Below are positions 5,927 to 14,780 of a stretch of 53,646 bases of DNA, in pieces. The notes beneath the pieces were generated by a model. The model made no database searches, was not told the origin of the DNA, and saw only the letters and a list, made by a program, of their open reading frames with translations. A program made the position numbers and the translations under genes. How positions within the stretch are numbered: the first letter of the stretch is position 1; every line of letters begins with the position of its first letter. The stretch comes from a virus. The stretch is taken from positions 1-53,646 of the IMG/VR virus record IMGVR_UViG_3300033004_000003. The stretch is one strand, 5' to 3'.

Positions 5927-7572
5927 TGGCTAACCCGGCCATCATGCGCGTGCTCAATGACATGCGCGCGAAGCGGAAGCAGCAAATCAAAGCGGAGTGC
6001 GAGGCGAACTTATATCAGTTCGTCAAGCATTTCTGGCACATTGTAGAGCCTGCAAATCCCCTCATCGAAGGGTGGGTTATGGAGGCCATCTGCGAGCATT
6101 TGCAGGCAGTGACAGAAGGAAGGATACTGCGTCTTATCATCAACGTGCCGCCTGGTTGTTCCAAGTCACTATTATCGTGCGTGTTTTTTCCGGCTTGGGA
6201 ATGGGGCGCAAGGGGCATGACTTCCATACGCTATGCCTCGTTCAGTTACACAAGCACCCTGACTGAGCGTGACAATGGCCGATTGCTCCATTTGATCAGC
6301 AGCCCGCTTTATCAGGAATATTGGGGCGAGCGCCTTAAGGTATTTGGCGGCAAGGTCAAGGTTGAAAACAACAATACCGGGTGGAAACTCGCCACATCCA
6401 TAGGTGGAGTGGGCACCGGAGAGCGCGCGGACAGGTTGTTGTTGGACGATTTAAATAACGTCAAGGAATCTGAATCAAAAGCGATCTTGACCACAACTAA
6501 TCAGTGGATACGAGAGGTTATGCCGACGCGACTTAATCATTTGGCGCGGTCTTCTATCATCGCCATCCAGCAGCGAACGTCAGAGGAGGATTGCACAGGA
6601 ACGCTGGTTGCGGCGCGTGACGATTGGTGTTGGCTCATGGTGCCGATGAAGTACGACCCAATGCGCCATTGTAGCACGGAGATTGGCTGGTCTGATCCGC
6701 GCACGGTCGAAGGAGAGTTGTGCTGGCCAGAGCGGTTTCCGCCTGATGAGGTCGCCAAACTAGAGCGCGAAATGGGGCCTTACGCTTGGGCCGGCCAGAT
6801 GCAACAATCCCCAAGCCCGCGCGGCGGCGGAATTATCAAGACCGAATGGTGGCAGGACTGGCCGTCCAAGCAAACCCCACCGCTGGATTACATCGTGGCA
6901 TCTCTCGATACCGCCATGACTGAAAAGGAAGAGAGCGACTATTCCGCGCTGACGGTCTGGGGCTCGTTCCAGGATAGCGGCGCGATCATAGGCGACGAGT
7001 TCGGCGGTTATGACTTTGTGGCCAGCAACGAGCCGCGCGACCGAAGTCTGTTCGGCCAGGAAAGCCGAGAGCGCATGTCTGTTGTGTCAGCTTCTCTGCC
7101 AAAGATATTGTTGCTGAATGCCTGGCGGGAGCGGCTGGGACTGCCGGAGCTGGTGGAGAAGGTTATTTCAACTTGTATCCGTTACCGGGTGGACGTTTTA
7201 ATTATCGAAAATAAAGCACACGGCCATGCGGTTAACCAGACTATACGCGAAATGCTTGCAAGAAAACCCTTTAGCGTTGTAATGTATGATCCGCGTCAAT
7301 ATGGCGACAAATCCGCGCGTCTATACTCGATACAGCATTTGTTTTCTGAGGGTCTGATATATGCTCCGTTGGAGAAAGCCTGGGCAGATATGGTGATCCA
7401 AGAGGTTGCGAACTTCCCGCGCGCCAAGAATGATGACCTAGTTGACACCGTGAGCCAGGCGCTCCAGCACCTACGACAGCGCGGTTTCGCGCCTCGCCGT
7501 GAGGATGCTGTATCTGGCGTTACCGATCGTCTGCGCCACAAGGGGACGGCTAAGCCGCTGTATAACACATGA
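5926..7572 (+). CDS. terL: Terminase large subunit
   Basis: Product of 548 aa. N-terminal packaging ATPase: Walker A VPPGCSKS (74-81), Walker B-like hydrophobic strand ending in two aspartates (RLLLDD, about 171-176). C-terminal RNase H-like nuclease: ASLDTAM with catalytic Asp 328, DVLIIENKAHG near 420, and the final acidic motif NDDLVDT (502-508). It cleaves concatemers and drives DNA into the prohead at the portal. Overlaps neighbours on both sides by a few bases. Length is ordinary for the family. Confidence 0.95.
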   Translation: MANPAIMRVLNDMRAKRKQQIKAECEANLYQFVKHFWHIVEPANPLIEGWVMEAICEHLQAVTEGRILRLIINVPPGCSKSLLSCVFFPAWEWGARGMTSIRYASFSYTSTLTERDNGRLLHLISSPLYQEYWGERLKVFGGKVKVENNNTGWKLATSIGGVGTGERADRLLLDDLNNVKESESKAILTTTNQWIREVMPTRLNHLARSSIIAIQQRTSEEDCTGTLVAARDDWCWLMVPMKYDPMRHCSTEIGWSDPRTVEGELCWPERFPPDEVAKLEREMGPYAWAGQMQQSPSPRGGGIIKTEWWQDWPSKQTPPLDYIVASLDTAMTEKEESDYSALTVWGSFQDSGAIIGDEFGGYDFVASNEPRDRSLFGQESRERMSVVSASLPKILLLNAWRERLGLPELVEKVISTCIRYRVDVLIIENKAHGHAVNQTIREMLARKPFSVVMYDPRQYGDKSARLYSIQHLFSEGLIYAPLEKAWADMVIQEVANFPRAKNDDLVDTVSQALQHLRQRGFAPRREDAVSGVTDRLRHKGTAKPLYNT

Positions 7573-7751
7573 AACAGCCCGCTTTCACCGGGCATTGGTA
7601 TGCGCCTGAACAGCTAGGCTACGTGCGCGTGCCAGAGAAATGCACAGCCAAGGTTGAAGTCTACCGCGCGCCGGATGGCAAAATGCGTGAATGGGATGCC
7701 GAAAAAGGCCGTCCGCTGGTATTTGTTGACGATAATGCGGGGATTAGATGA
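7569..7751 (+). CDS. Small hypothetical protein between terL and portal
   Basis: Product of 60 aa, ATGA overlaps at both ends. Strand-rich (GHWYAPEQLGYVRVPEKC ... KVEVYRAPDGKMREWDAEKG). No family recognised. Its position between terminase and portal suggests a packaging accessory or simple filler; this is inference only. Confidence 0.6.
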   Translation: MKQPAFTGHWYAPEQLGYVRVPEKCTAKVEVYRAPDGKMREWDAEKGRPLVFVDDNAGIR

Positions 7752-9961
7752 GTTCTACACTAGGCGACCTCCTGGCATCCGCGAACATTCGGCAAACCCC
7801 CGCGCCGATTGCCGCGTTGCCACAACCTGATCTTGAGATTGCCATTGAAGGCGATGTTGCAGACCATAAGCTGGACCCGAAAACCGGCGTTATGGAGATC
7901 GAGGGGCCTGACGGAAGCATTACCATCGACTTCGCCCCTAATTTGGGCGGCAAGCTGTCCGACAAGTTCAACGACAATCTGGCTGTCTCGGGGAACATTG
8001 AATACGGCGCTCTGGCTAATGAGCTGATTAACGAGATTGATAGCGATCTAGGCTCTCGCTCCGAATGGATGGACCAGCGCGAGCAAGGGCTTGAATTGCT
8101 TGGTCTGAAGATCGAGAACCCACGCGGCGATACGGGCAATTCATCCGCGCCGCTTGAAGGCATGAGCACCATTCGCTCGCCTACGCTGCTGCAAGCCGTG
8201 CTGCGGTTCCAGGCCAATGCGCGCGGTGAATTGCTGCCAGCCATGGGGCCGATCAAGGTCATTGATAATTCGGCGGGCGGAACTGGCATTGCCGACGAAT
8301 GGGCGGAAATCCTAGAGCAAGACCTGAATATATACCTGACGCAGCGTTGCCCGGAGTATTATCCTGATACTGACCGCATGCTGTTCTATGTCGGTTTCGG
8401 CGGTTCTGGGTTTAAGAAGGTCTACCATTGTCCGCTGCGTCGCCGCCCTGTGTCCGAGAGCGTTGATGCGGCTGATCTGATCGTTGACGCCTCCGCTACC
8501 GATCTGCGCAACGCACGCCGCATAACGCATCGCATCCGCATGAGAGATAGCATGGTTAAGCGCATGCAGATTGCGGGAATTTACCGCGATGTTGCGTTAT
8601 CACAGGCCAGCTATAATCCAGATCAGGACGAAGTAATCGAGGCGCGTATCCAGGGCATCGACGTGATGCCGCAGCGGCCAGAGGACAACGACCGAACGAT
8701 CTATGAAATTCTGTGCGAGCGAGACTTTGGCGAGCATCCCAACCGAATGCCGCTGCCGTACAAGATCGTTCTTGACCGCGATAGCCAACAAGTCTTGGAA
8801 ATCCGCCGCAACTGGCGCGAAGACGATCCGATGTACATGCCGGTTAATATGTACGTGCGCTATCCGTACATCGAAGCAATGGGCATTTATGGCCTTGGCT
8901 TGCTGCATACAATCGGCAACCTGACAAAAGCCACGACGGCTGCTATCCGTGAAATGCTGGACGCCGGTATGTTCGCCAACTTCCCCGGTTTTGTGTACTC
9001 CGAGGGTGTCAATAGGCAGGAAACAAACGAGTTCCGTATTCCGCCAGGCGGAGGCATGCGCGTGCAGACGAACGGGCAGGACATCCGCACCGCATTGATG
9101 CCGTTGCCGTACAAAGATATATCTTCTGGGCTCATGTCGCTTGTTCAGGAGCTAATGAGCGCCACAGATAAGCTATCCGGCACGGCGGAAATGCCAACCG
9201 GCGAAGGTATGCAGAACGCGCCAGTAGGAACGACGCTGGCGATTATCGATCAGGCGTCTAAGGTGCTCGATGCCGTACATAAGCGTCTCCACGCGGCGCA
9301 GGCTGAAGAGTTCCGGCTGCTGAAAGATCGCCTTCTGGAAGACCCGGAGGCGTTTTGGCGCCATAATCCGGACGCCAGCACGAACTGGGACAAAGAGACG
9401 TTTGTCCAAGCTCTGAACCTGGTTGATCTGGTCCCGGTTGCGGACCCGAACACGCCGACGCATACGCACCGTCTGATGAAGGTCATGGGACTGATCCAGC
9501 TTGCCCAGCAGATGCCGCAAATGTTCAACATTCCAACTGTCATCGAGCATTCGCTGCGTCTGATCGGGTTCAACAATCCTAAAGAGTTCATGAACGACGG
9601 CACCCAGCCGCAGCAGCCCAATCCGGACATGATGAAGGCGCAGCTTGAACAGGCCAAACTACAGCAGCAGGGGCAAATCGCGGCGGCCAAGATGCAATCC
9701 GAACAGAACAAGTCTAAGTTGGAGCTTATCAAGGCTCAATTGCAGCAGAAAACCGACGTGATGGAAATTCAGGGCAAGCAGCAGATAGAAGCCGGATGGC
9801 TGCAGATCGAGGCAGGACGGCAGCGCCACGAAAAAACAAAGGATGGCGCTGCAATGGTTAGCGATGCTATGGAACACATGCAACCGGGATTGGGCGGATT
9901 GGCCGCTCCACCGCAAGCCGCGAGCGCCGGCCCTAGCGCTCCTGTTGGAGTGACACCATGA
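7748..9961 (+). CDS. Portal protein
   Basis: Product of 737 aa, directly after terL. Large portals of this size are typical of podoviruses. Characteristic features are the long helical region with repeated APLEGMSTIRSPTLLQAV-type contacts (about 135-160), the segment YPYIEAMGIYGLGLLHTIGN (about 373-392), and a Gln-rich C-terminal coiled coil (about 555-680) that would form the barrel entering the head. The Pro/Ala-rich last 30 aa are probably disordered. The portal forms the dodecameric DNA channel at one capsid vertex and the docking site for the terminase and adaptors. Confidence 0.88.
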   Translation: MSSTLGDLLASANIRQTPAPIAALPQPDLEIAIEGDVADHKLDPKTGVMEIEGPDGSITIDFAPNLGGKLSDKFNDNLAVSGNIEYGALANELINEIDSDLGSRSEWMDQREQGLELLGLKIENPRGDTGNSSAPLEGMSTIRSPTLLQAVLRFQANARGELLPAMGPIKVIDNSAGGTGIADEWAEILEQDLNIYLTQRCPEYYPDTDRMLFYVGFGGSGFKKVYHCPLRRRPVSESVDAADLIVDASATDLRNARRITHRIRMRDSMVKRMQIAGIYRDVALSQASYNPDQDEVIEARIQGIDVMPQRPEDNDRTIYEILCERDFGEHPNRMPLPYKIVLDRDSQQVLEIRRNWREDDPMYMPVNMYVRYPYIEAMGIYGLGLLHTIGNLTKATTAAIREMLDAGMFANFPGFVYSEGVNRQETNEFRIPPGGGMRVQTNGQDIRTALMPLPYKDISSGLMSLVQELMSATDKLSGTAEMPTGEGMQNAPVGTTLAIIDQASKVLDAVHKRLHAAQAEEFRLLKDRLLEDPEAFWRHNPDASTNWDKETFVQALNLVDLVPVADPNTPTHTHRLMKVMGLIQLAQQMPQMFNIPTVIEHSLRLIGFNNPKEFMNDGTQPQQPNPDMMKAQLEQAKLQQQGQIAAAKMQSEQNKSKLELIKAQLQQKTDVMEIQGKQQIEAGWLQIEAGRQRHEKTKDGAAMVSDAMEHMQPGLGGLAAPPQAASAGPSAPVGVTP

Positions 9962-10482
9962 CCACGACCCGCCGCGCCGCCTCTAACGCCTCCCATGACG
10001 CCAAGCTCAAGCGTATGCTTGGGGAGGCCACGCATCATGCTGATAAGCTGATGGACGAGCACAAGAAGATGGCAGATCATCTTAGCCCGAAAGAGGTTAA
10101 GAAGATTGCAGACAAAGAGATCGAGGTCAAAGGCTGTGAGACGAAGAAGCGCCTTGACCGCGCCGCCCGCAAGAAAGGTGGCCGCACTAAGGGCGACGTG
10201 AACATTATCATCGCCCAGAAGCCCGACATGCCGCAAGGTCCGATGGGTGGAGCGCCTATGGCTCCCCCGCCGCGTATCCCTATCCAGGCGCCGGTCCCCG
10301 CTGCCGCTCCTGCTCCCGGTGCAGCCATGCCGCCTCCGGGCGTTCCCGGTTCCATGCCGATGCCTGGCGCTGCCGCTGGTATCCCTGCCCGTAAGAAGGG
10401 CGGCGCGATTAAGATGGAGTTTGGCGCTGGAACTGGTTTGGGGCGTCTGGAAAAGGCTGCCCGCTACGGCAGTAAGAAGTAA
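9958..10482 (+). CDS. Basic low-complexity protein with KKGGR motif
   Basis: Product of 174 aa, overlapping the portal stop. N-terminal 70 aa are helical and charged, ending in ETKKRLDRAARKKGGRTKG. Residues about 90-145 are almost all Pro/Ala/Met/Gly and surely disordered. Another KKGG lies at the C-terminus (ARKKGGAIKMEFG). The LDR..RKxGG block recurs in the Lys-rich protein at 15297. It is possibly a minor head or DNA-contacting protein; function unknown. Confidence 0.6.
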   Translation: MTTTRRAASNASHDAKLKRMLGEATHHADKLMDEHKKMADHLSPKEVKKIADKEIEVKGCETKKRLDRAARKKGGRTKGDVNIIIAQKPDMPQGPMGGAPMAPPPRIPIQAPVPAAAPAPGAAMPPPGVPGSMPMPGAAAGIPARKKGGAIKMEFGAGTGLGRLEKAARYGSKK

Positions 10483-10679
10483 TGAACGCATTTTCTCTTG
10501 ACATACGCTCGCTTCGTAAAGCACAAGAGAAGATAACGGAAGAATTGAAAGAGCTTTGCGACGGAGTTTTAGCGGTTAAATGCCAGGATTACGCGGCCTA
10601 TACTGAAAAGGTAGGCCGGTATCATGGTCTTCGCAGGGCGATAGAGGTTCTTCAGGAAGTTGAGAAAGACCTGAAGTAG
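10482..10679 (+). CDS. Small coiled-coil protein
   Basis: Product of 65 aa, TAATG overlap with the preceding gene. Entirely helical with heptads (LRKAQEKITEELKELCDG ... RRAIEVLQEVEKDLK). No family recognised. It lies in the head-assembly block next to the GroES-like gene. Confidence 0.6.
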   Translation: MNAFSLDIRSLRKAQEKITEELKELCDGVLAVKCQDYAAYTEKVGRYHGLRRAIEVLQEVEKDLK

Positions 10680-10687
10680 GAGACATA

Positions 10688-11110
10688 ATGGCTACGACGC
10701 ATATGCTTCATGCGGTGGACCCGCGCACTGATCTGCAACACAAGATCGGCGATATCAGCCACATTCGGGTGCTTCACAATCAGGTTCTGGTGGCGACTTA
10801 TGTTCGCCCTGAGCGCACTTCTGGCGGCATCATCCTCGCCCAGTCAACGCGCAAAGAGGACGAATATCAGGGCAAGGTTGGCCTTGTCATCGCCAAGGGG
10901 CCGATGGCCTTTCGGGACGATGACCGCACGCAATTTCACGGGCAGGACGTGCAGATTGGCGAGTGGATTTCATACCGCATGTCTGATGGCTGGCAGCTTA
11001 TCGTGAAAGGCAAGCCGAGCGCGGAAAATCCCAAGGGCGAATATCACTGCCGCATGTTGCAGGACGTGGACATTAAGGCGGTGATTTCTTCACCGGATGA
11101 CGTGCTGTAA
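10688..11110 (+). CDS. GroES-like co-chaperonin
   Basis: Product of 140 aa, good ribosome site (AGTAGGAGACATA). Residues about 25-95 follow the Cpn10 plan: VLHNQVLVATYVRPERTSGG with a mobile-loop-like GGIILAQS, then GKVGLVIAKGP and a second strand with VQIGEWISYR. Phage co-chaperonins (for example T4 gp31) replace host GroES and let GroEL fold the capsid protein; the location just before scaffold and capsid genes fits. The C-terminal extension is phage specific. Confidence 0.75.
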   Translation: MATTHMLHAVDPRTDLQHKIGDISHIRVLHNQVLVATYVRPERTSGGIILAQSTRKEDEYQGKVGLVIAKGPMAFRDDDRTQFHGQDVQIGEWISYRMSDGWQLIVKGKPSAENPKGEYHCRMLQDVDIKAVISSPDDVL

Positions 11111-11367
11111 TGGCGAAGAAACTGACACACGCCCATGAGGCGGATAACGGGCTTGCCGAGAAGATTTTGAGCGGCGAGGTTTATCAGGTTGAAGCCACTG
11201 AAGATCCATTGGAGGCTGTAAACGCCGCAATTCGCGATCTTCGGGGGCGCGCCAAATCCCTTCTGGCTCACGTTTCCGAAATCGAAGCCTATTTGGTCCA
11301 TCTCGGCAAGACGATGGGCCATAACGGCACGCCGCAGTTTACCCCGCATGGAGAAAGTGATGACTGA
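11110..11367 (+). CDS. Small hypothetical helical protein
   Basis: Product of 85 aa, TAATG overlap with the GroES-like gene. It is mostly helical: LEAVNAAIRDLRGRAKSLL, then HVSEIEAYLVHLGKTM. Its last 8 bases overlap the scaffold gene start, so the two are coupled. No family recognised; a head-assembly accessory is possible from position. Confidence 0.55.
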   Translation: MAKKLTHAHEADNGLAEKILSGEVYQVEATEDPLEAVNAAIRDLRGRAKSLLAHVSEIEAYLVHLGKTMGHNGTPQFTPHGESDD

Positions 11368-12229
11368 AGCTACGAACCAGGACGATATCGAGATCGTCCT
11401 CGATGATGGCTTGCCTGCGGTCGAAACTCCGGTAACGGAAGCGCCCAAGGTAACTGACGTTGACGAGGGCATTAACGATCTCAAGCGACAACTGGAAGCG
11501 GAGCGCGCCCGCGTTGCCCAGGCTGAGCAAGCTGCCAGCACGGCGCGCCAGGAAAGCCTGAAGTTCAAGACCGAGGCCGAACAGTCGCAATACGCCGCGA
11601 TCAGCCGCGCTCTTGAGGCCGCAAACGTCGCCGTTGATACGGTGCAGGGCGATTACGAGCGCGCTCTGGAGGCGGGCGACTACAAAGCCGCTGCTAAGCT
11701 CCAGGTGCAGATTACCAAGGCCGTAGCGCAGCAAGCGGCGCTGGAAAACGGCAAAGCGCAGATGGACGCCTACCGCGCCGATCCGCGTTACCAGCAGCAA
11801 CAGCAGCAACCCGCGCCGGATAGCTTCGACGCCAAGATTGCCGGCATGTCTCAGCGCACGCAGGCATGGCTTAAGGCGCATCCCGACGCGGTGACTGATC
11901 CTGTGCGGCAGAATAAGGTGGCGTCGGCTCACTACGCCGCTTTGGCTGATGGCCACGCGCCGGATACTGACGCGTATTTCGCGTTTGTCGAGAACCATGC
12001 CGGTTACACGAAGAAGCCCGCAACGTCGCAGCCGCAGCGCACCGCAAGCCCGTCCGCCCCGGTTTCTGGCCAGGCGCGCGCGCCAGCCGGAGAGCAAGTG
12101 AACGGCAACCGCGTTGTGATGACGCCCAAGATGCGCGAAGCGGCGAAGATTGCCGGTGTCACTGAGCAAGAATATGCCCGCGAATACCTGCGCGCCGTCA
12201 AGGCGGGCGACATTGAACGTTTGAATTAA
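11360..12229 (+). CDS. Putative scaffolding protein
   Basis: Product of 289 aa from ATG 11360. It begins acidic (DDIEIVLDDGLPAVE), followed by a long coiled coil (about 40-140: LKRQLEAERARVAQAEQAA ... YERALEAGDYKAAAKLQVQ), a Gln-rich break, and a C-terminal helical domain (KMREAAKIAGVTEQEYAREY, about 255-275) that could contact the capsid. This acidic start, coiled coil and small C-terminal domain between portal and major capsid is how phage scaffolds are built. No protease motif seen. Confidence 0.75.
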   Translation: MTEATNQDDIEIVLDDGLPAVETPVTEAPKVTDVDEGINDLKRQLEAERARVAQAEQAASTARQESLKFKTEAEQSQYAAISRALEAANVAVDTVQGDYERALEAGDYKAAAKLQVQITKAVAQQAALENGKAQMDAYRADPRYQQQQQQPAPDSFDAKIAGMSQRTQAWLKAHPDAVTDPVRQNKVASAHYAALADGHAPDTDAYFAFVENHAGYTKKPATSQPQRTASPSAPVSGQARAPAGEQVNGNRVVMTPKMREAAKIAGVTEQEYAREYLRAVKAGDIERLN

Positions 12230-12240
12230 GGAGCAAAACC

Positions 12241-12738
12241 ATGGGCCGTCCGCCGCTTCGCGCTGAACCTGATGCCGCCCGCGATACCGTTCGCGGTCCT
12301 CGCCGTCGCCGTCAGACCGACGACAAATTTGCCATTCCGCCTGAACTCAAGACGCCTGGCGTGTCTTATGAGTGGAAGAAGGAGAGCGTCCTTGGCGAGG
12401 AAGACCCGCAGTATCTTTCCGGGCTGCTGGAAAACGGTTGGGAACACGTCCAGCTTTCCGAGATGCCGGTCTTTGGGCGTCCTGGCGAAAGCGGCGCTAT
12501 CCGTCGCGGCGGCCAGGTGCTCATGAAGCGTCCGACTGAACTAACGCACGAAGCGCGCCTGGAAGATTACCAGATCGCCCGCGCTCAGGTGACTGGCAAC
12601 GCCAAGAAGATGATGGGCAGCGACTTCGACGCTGGCGTTCCGAACAAAGGCAGCCACGTTAACGTCAAATATGACACGTTGCCATCTGACGCGAAGGTGT
12701 TTAAGACTGCTACCACGCAGTTGACGCTTGAGGATTAG
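12241..12738 (+). CDS. Hypothetical head-region protein
   Basis: Product of 165 aa, RBS AAGGAGCAAAACC. The Arg-rich start (GPRRRRQTDD) leads to a mixed domain with W-EHVQLSEMPVFGRPG and GGQVLMKRPTELTHEARLEDYQ. No family recognised. It is last before the 480-bp leader and its terminators, so it closes the packaging/scaffold transcript. Confidence 0.6.
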   Translation: MGRPPLRAEPDAARDTVRGPRRRRQTDDKFAIPPELKTPGVSYEWKKESVLGEEDPQYLSGLLENGWEHVQLSEMPVFGRPGESGAIRRGGQVLMKRPTELTHEARLEDYQIARAQVTGNAKKMMGSDFDAGVPNKGSHVNVKYDTLPSDAKVFKTATTQLTLED

Positions 12739-12781
12739 ACCAGATCGGTGCGGCTTTTCTCCGGCCGTTTCTCCCTCGTTT

Positions 12782-12819
12782 GCCGGGTATGCGAGCCGAT
12801 AAAGACCCGGCGCTTTTTT
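12782..12819 (+). terminator. Intrinsic terminator T1
   Basis: Stem GCCGGGT (12782-12788) with ACCCGGC (12805-12811), 16-nt loop, then GC and six T. It would stop transcription coming from the portal/scaffold unit before the capsid genes, at least partly. Confidence 0.65.
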
Positions 12820-12875
12820 GTATAAGATCAGAGGCAAGGCAGTAACCACCATCCCCCCTTGCCCGCCAACGGTCA

Positions 12876-12912
12876 GATGGATGCGCCGTCTGATAAAGAC
12901 CCATCACTTTTT
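12876..12912 (+). terminator. Intrinsic terminator T2, related to T1
   Basis: Stem GATGG (12876-12880) with CCATC (12901-12905), 20-nt loop, then AC and five T. The stem is shorter than T1 but loop and spacing are the same, so it is a diverged second copy. Confidence 0.5.
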
Positions 12913-13060
12913 GCATCAGATCAGGGCAGCGCGGATTATCCCGCGCGCTGACAGAGGGCCGATAAACCGAGCATTTGAACGAATTCTCGGCATTATTGAT
13001 CGATTCGCTCGCCCGCAGCCGGAGGATACCCGGCATTCCTTCGTGTGTCGCAAAAACCTG

Positions 13061-13087
13061 TTGACAAGCCACGCCGCGCCATATTAG
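13061..13087 (+). promoter_or_regulatory. Putative capsid promoter
   Basis: TTGACA at 13061-13066 and TATTAG at 13082-13087, spacer 15 nt (short). Placed after the tandem terminators, it would start a strong late transcript with a 5' leader of about 125 nt to the ATG at 13219. Confidence 0.4.
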
Positions 13088-13104
13088 CCATTAAATGAAA
13101 TTCA

Positions 13105-13147
13105 CTCTCGCCGGGCCGGTGAGAGATTAGCCATAGGTGACTATGGC
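13105..13147 (+). other. 5' leader hairpins, one with GUGA tetraloop
   Basis: CTCTC/GAGAG (13105-13109, 13121-13125), then a perfect GCCATAG-GTGA-CTATGGC hairpin (13130-13147) closed by a GNRA-type tetraloop. A further small hairpin TCCGC-TAAG-GCGGA lies just before the ribosome site of the gene at 13219. They may stabilise the capsid mRNA or tune its translation. The rest of 12739-13218 shows no convincing gene. Confidence 0.5.
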
Positions 13148-13218
13148 GCGCTGTGATGGTTCCGGGCCGGGACTGGACACTGCATATCCGCTAAGGCGGA
13201 ACTTTTGCAGGTGTTTTC

Positions 13219-13839
13219 ATGGCGAATACTTTCGCACCATACGGGTTTCGCGCTACCGCCCTTCTCGGGTACGGCTCCCCGAACTACGCCGTATCTCAGC
13301 GCCGCATTCTCAAGACCAACAGCACCGCCATCTATAAGGGCGATCCGGTCGTTCAGCTTTCCTCTGGTTACATTGCCCAGGCCACCGCCGGCACCACGCA
13401 GATCGCGGGCATTTTCGACGGCTGCGAATACCTGAGCGTGTCTCAGGGCCGCACCGTTCGCTCCCCCTACTGGCCGGGCTCTGACGCCGCCGCTGACGTG
13501 GCGTGCTTTATCATTGACGATCCCACTGCGGTTTTTGCGGTTCAGTCTGGCAATGGTGGCCCCATCGTGCTGGCAGACGTTGGCCAGAACATCAACTTCG
13601 CGATCGGCACGGGCAACACCGCCAACGGCATCTCTGGCGCCTACGCCGACTTCGCCACGCTCAGCCCCTCCACCACGACGCTGCCGTTCCGCGTACTCAA
13701 TTTCGCGGGCAACTCTGGCTACGTCACTGGCGACGGCCCGCCGCAAATTGCCGGAAATGGTTCGGATGGCAGCACTGCCTACAACACCGTTTACGTCACC
13801 TTCAATAACCAAGACTACAAAGTCCTGACGGGCATTTAA
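13219..13839 (+). CDS. Capsid-associated structural protein (putative decoration)
   Basis: Product of 206 aa just upstream of the major capsid gene. It starts NTFAPYGFRATALLG and contains IYKGDPVVQLSSGYIAQAT and QIAGIFDGCEYLSVSQGR, a pattern seen in phage proteins encoded beside capsid genes. It is beta-rich, Gly/Ser/Thr rich and lacks charge clusters. A head decoration or stabilising protein is likely; not proven. Codon use is biased to C-ending codons as in the capsid gene, consistent with high expression. Confidence 0.65.
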   Translation: MANTFAPYGFRATALLGYGSPNYAVSQRRILKTNSTAIYKGDPVVQLSSGYIAQATAGTTQIAGIFDGCEYLSVSQGRTVRSPYWPGSDAAADVACFIIDDPTAVFAVQSGNGGPIVLADVGQNINFAIGTGNTANGISGAYADFATLSPSTTTLPFRVLNFAGNSGYVTGDGPPQIAGNGSDGSTAYNTVYVTFNNQDYKVLTGI

Positions 13840-13853
13840 GGGGAGCATGACAG

Positions 13854-14768
13854 ATGCCTATTAATCTATCCTCGATCAAGAACGAACTGCTCCCCGGCCT
13901 TCGCGCTCTTACCGGCAAGTATGATCAAATCCCCCGCGAGTGGGACCAGATTTTCGACGTCGGTAAATCTGAGATGGCCCTGGAACGCACCGTCGAAATG
14001 GCGTACCTCGGCTATGCCCAGCTCAAGACCGAAGGCGCGGCTACCACGTTCGACAACTCGGCCGGCGAGCGCTTCACCTACAACCAGGAGCACACCGAGC
14101 TTGCGCTTGGTTACGCCATCACCCGCAAGGCGGTGGACGATAACCTCTACAAGCGCCAGTTCAACCCCGCCAACCTGAACATGATGCAGTCGTTCAATCA
14201 GACGCAGGAAATTCTTGCGGCGAACGTGCTGAACACTGCCGGCGTGTACAATGCGGCTGTGGGCGGTGACGGCGTTTCTCTGGTTAACGCCAGCCATCCG
14301 GTTGATGGCGGCACCTACTCCAACACCTTCAGCACGGCGGCTGATCTGAACGAAAGTTCCCTGCTGAACGCGATGATCCAGATCCGTACTGGCTTCGTCG
14401 ATCAGCGCGGCCTGAAGCTTTACGCCCGTGGCCGAAAGCTGGTCATCCCGCCGCAGCTTGAGCCGACTGCTCTGCGCCTCATCAAGACCGCGCTGCGCCC
14501 CGGCACCGCCGACAACGACATCAACGCCATCATGTTCACTACTGGTGGTCTGAAGGACGGCTATCTGGTCGATGACTACCTGACCAGCCCTTATGCCTGG
14601 TTCCTGCTGACCAACATCCCCGGCCTGCTCTACCTGGAGCGCGTGCCGTTCGAGATGGATATGCAGGTGGACTTCACCACAGATAACCTTCTCGTGAAGG
14701 GCTATCACCGGTACTCCTTCAGTTACTACAATCCAAGGGCCATCTTCGGCACCTTCCCGACCTCGTAA
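13854..14768 (+). CDS. Major capsid protein
   Basis: Product of 304 aa, RBS GGGGAGCATGACAG. N-terminus has ALTGKYDQIPREWDQIF and MAYLGYAQLKTEGA, then LALGYAITRKAVDD, VNASHPVDGGTYSNTF and the C-terminal LVKGYHRYSFSYYNPRAIFG. This resembles the Mu-like (gpT-type) HK97-fold capsid subunits. A scaffold gene is present upstream and no prohead protease is seen, so maturation without cleavage by a phage protease is possible. Highest-expression position, behind its own leader. Confidence 0.85.
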   Translation: MPINLSSIKNELLPGLRALTGKYDQIPREWDQIFDVGKSEMALERTVEMAYLGYAQLKTEGAATTFDNSAGERFTYNQEHTELALGYAITRKAVDDNLYKRQFNPANLNMMQSFNQTQEILAANVLNTAGVYNAAVGGDGVSLVNASHPVDGGTYSNTFSTAADLNESSLLNAMIQIRTGFVDQRGLKLYARGRKLVIPPQLEPTALRLIKTALRPGTADNDINAIMFTTGGLKDGYLVDDYLTSPYAWFLLTNIPGLLYLERVPFEMDMQVDFTTDNLLVKGYHRYSFSYYNPRAIFGTFPTS

Positions 14769-14780
14769 GGAGAGCAGATA

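Larger units (their letters stand above)
12742..12998 (+). repeat. Tandem imperfect RNA-like units upstream of capsid genes
   Basis: Three units each start with AGATC[AG]G (12742, 12825, 12918) and contain a GATAAA core (12798, 12892, 12961). Units one and two share the loop-like stretch ATGCG..GCCG..GATAAAGAC and a following T-run, while their stem arms differ but still pair (GCCGGGT/ACCCGGC versus GATGG/CCATC). Preserved pairing with changed bases suggests selection on RNA structure. Unit three is degenerate, with CCGAG/CTCGG arms around 12967-12990. Confidence 0.5.

Noticed and set aside
9769-10524. 251-codon leftward ORF opposite the portal end
   Set aside because: Antisense to Pro/Ala low-complexity codons, no support.
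12818-13087. 89-codon ORF in the capsid leader
   Set aside because: No ribosome site, overlaps the terminator-like units, and composition is not protein-like.
13866-14708. 280-codon leftward ORF opposite the capsid gene
   Set aside because: Shadow created by the strong codon bias of the major capsid gene; no family features.
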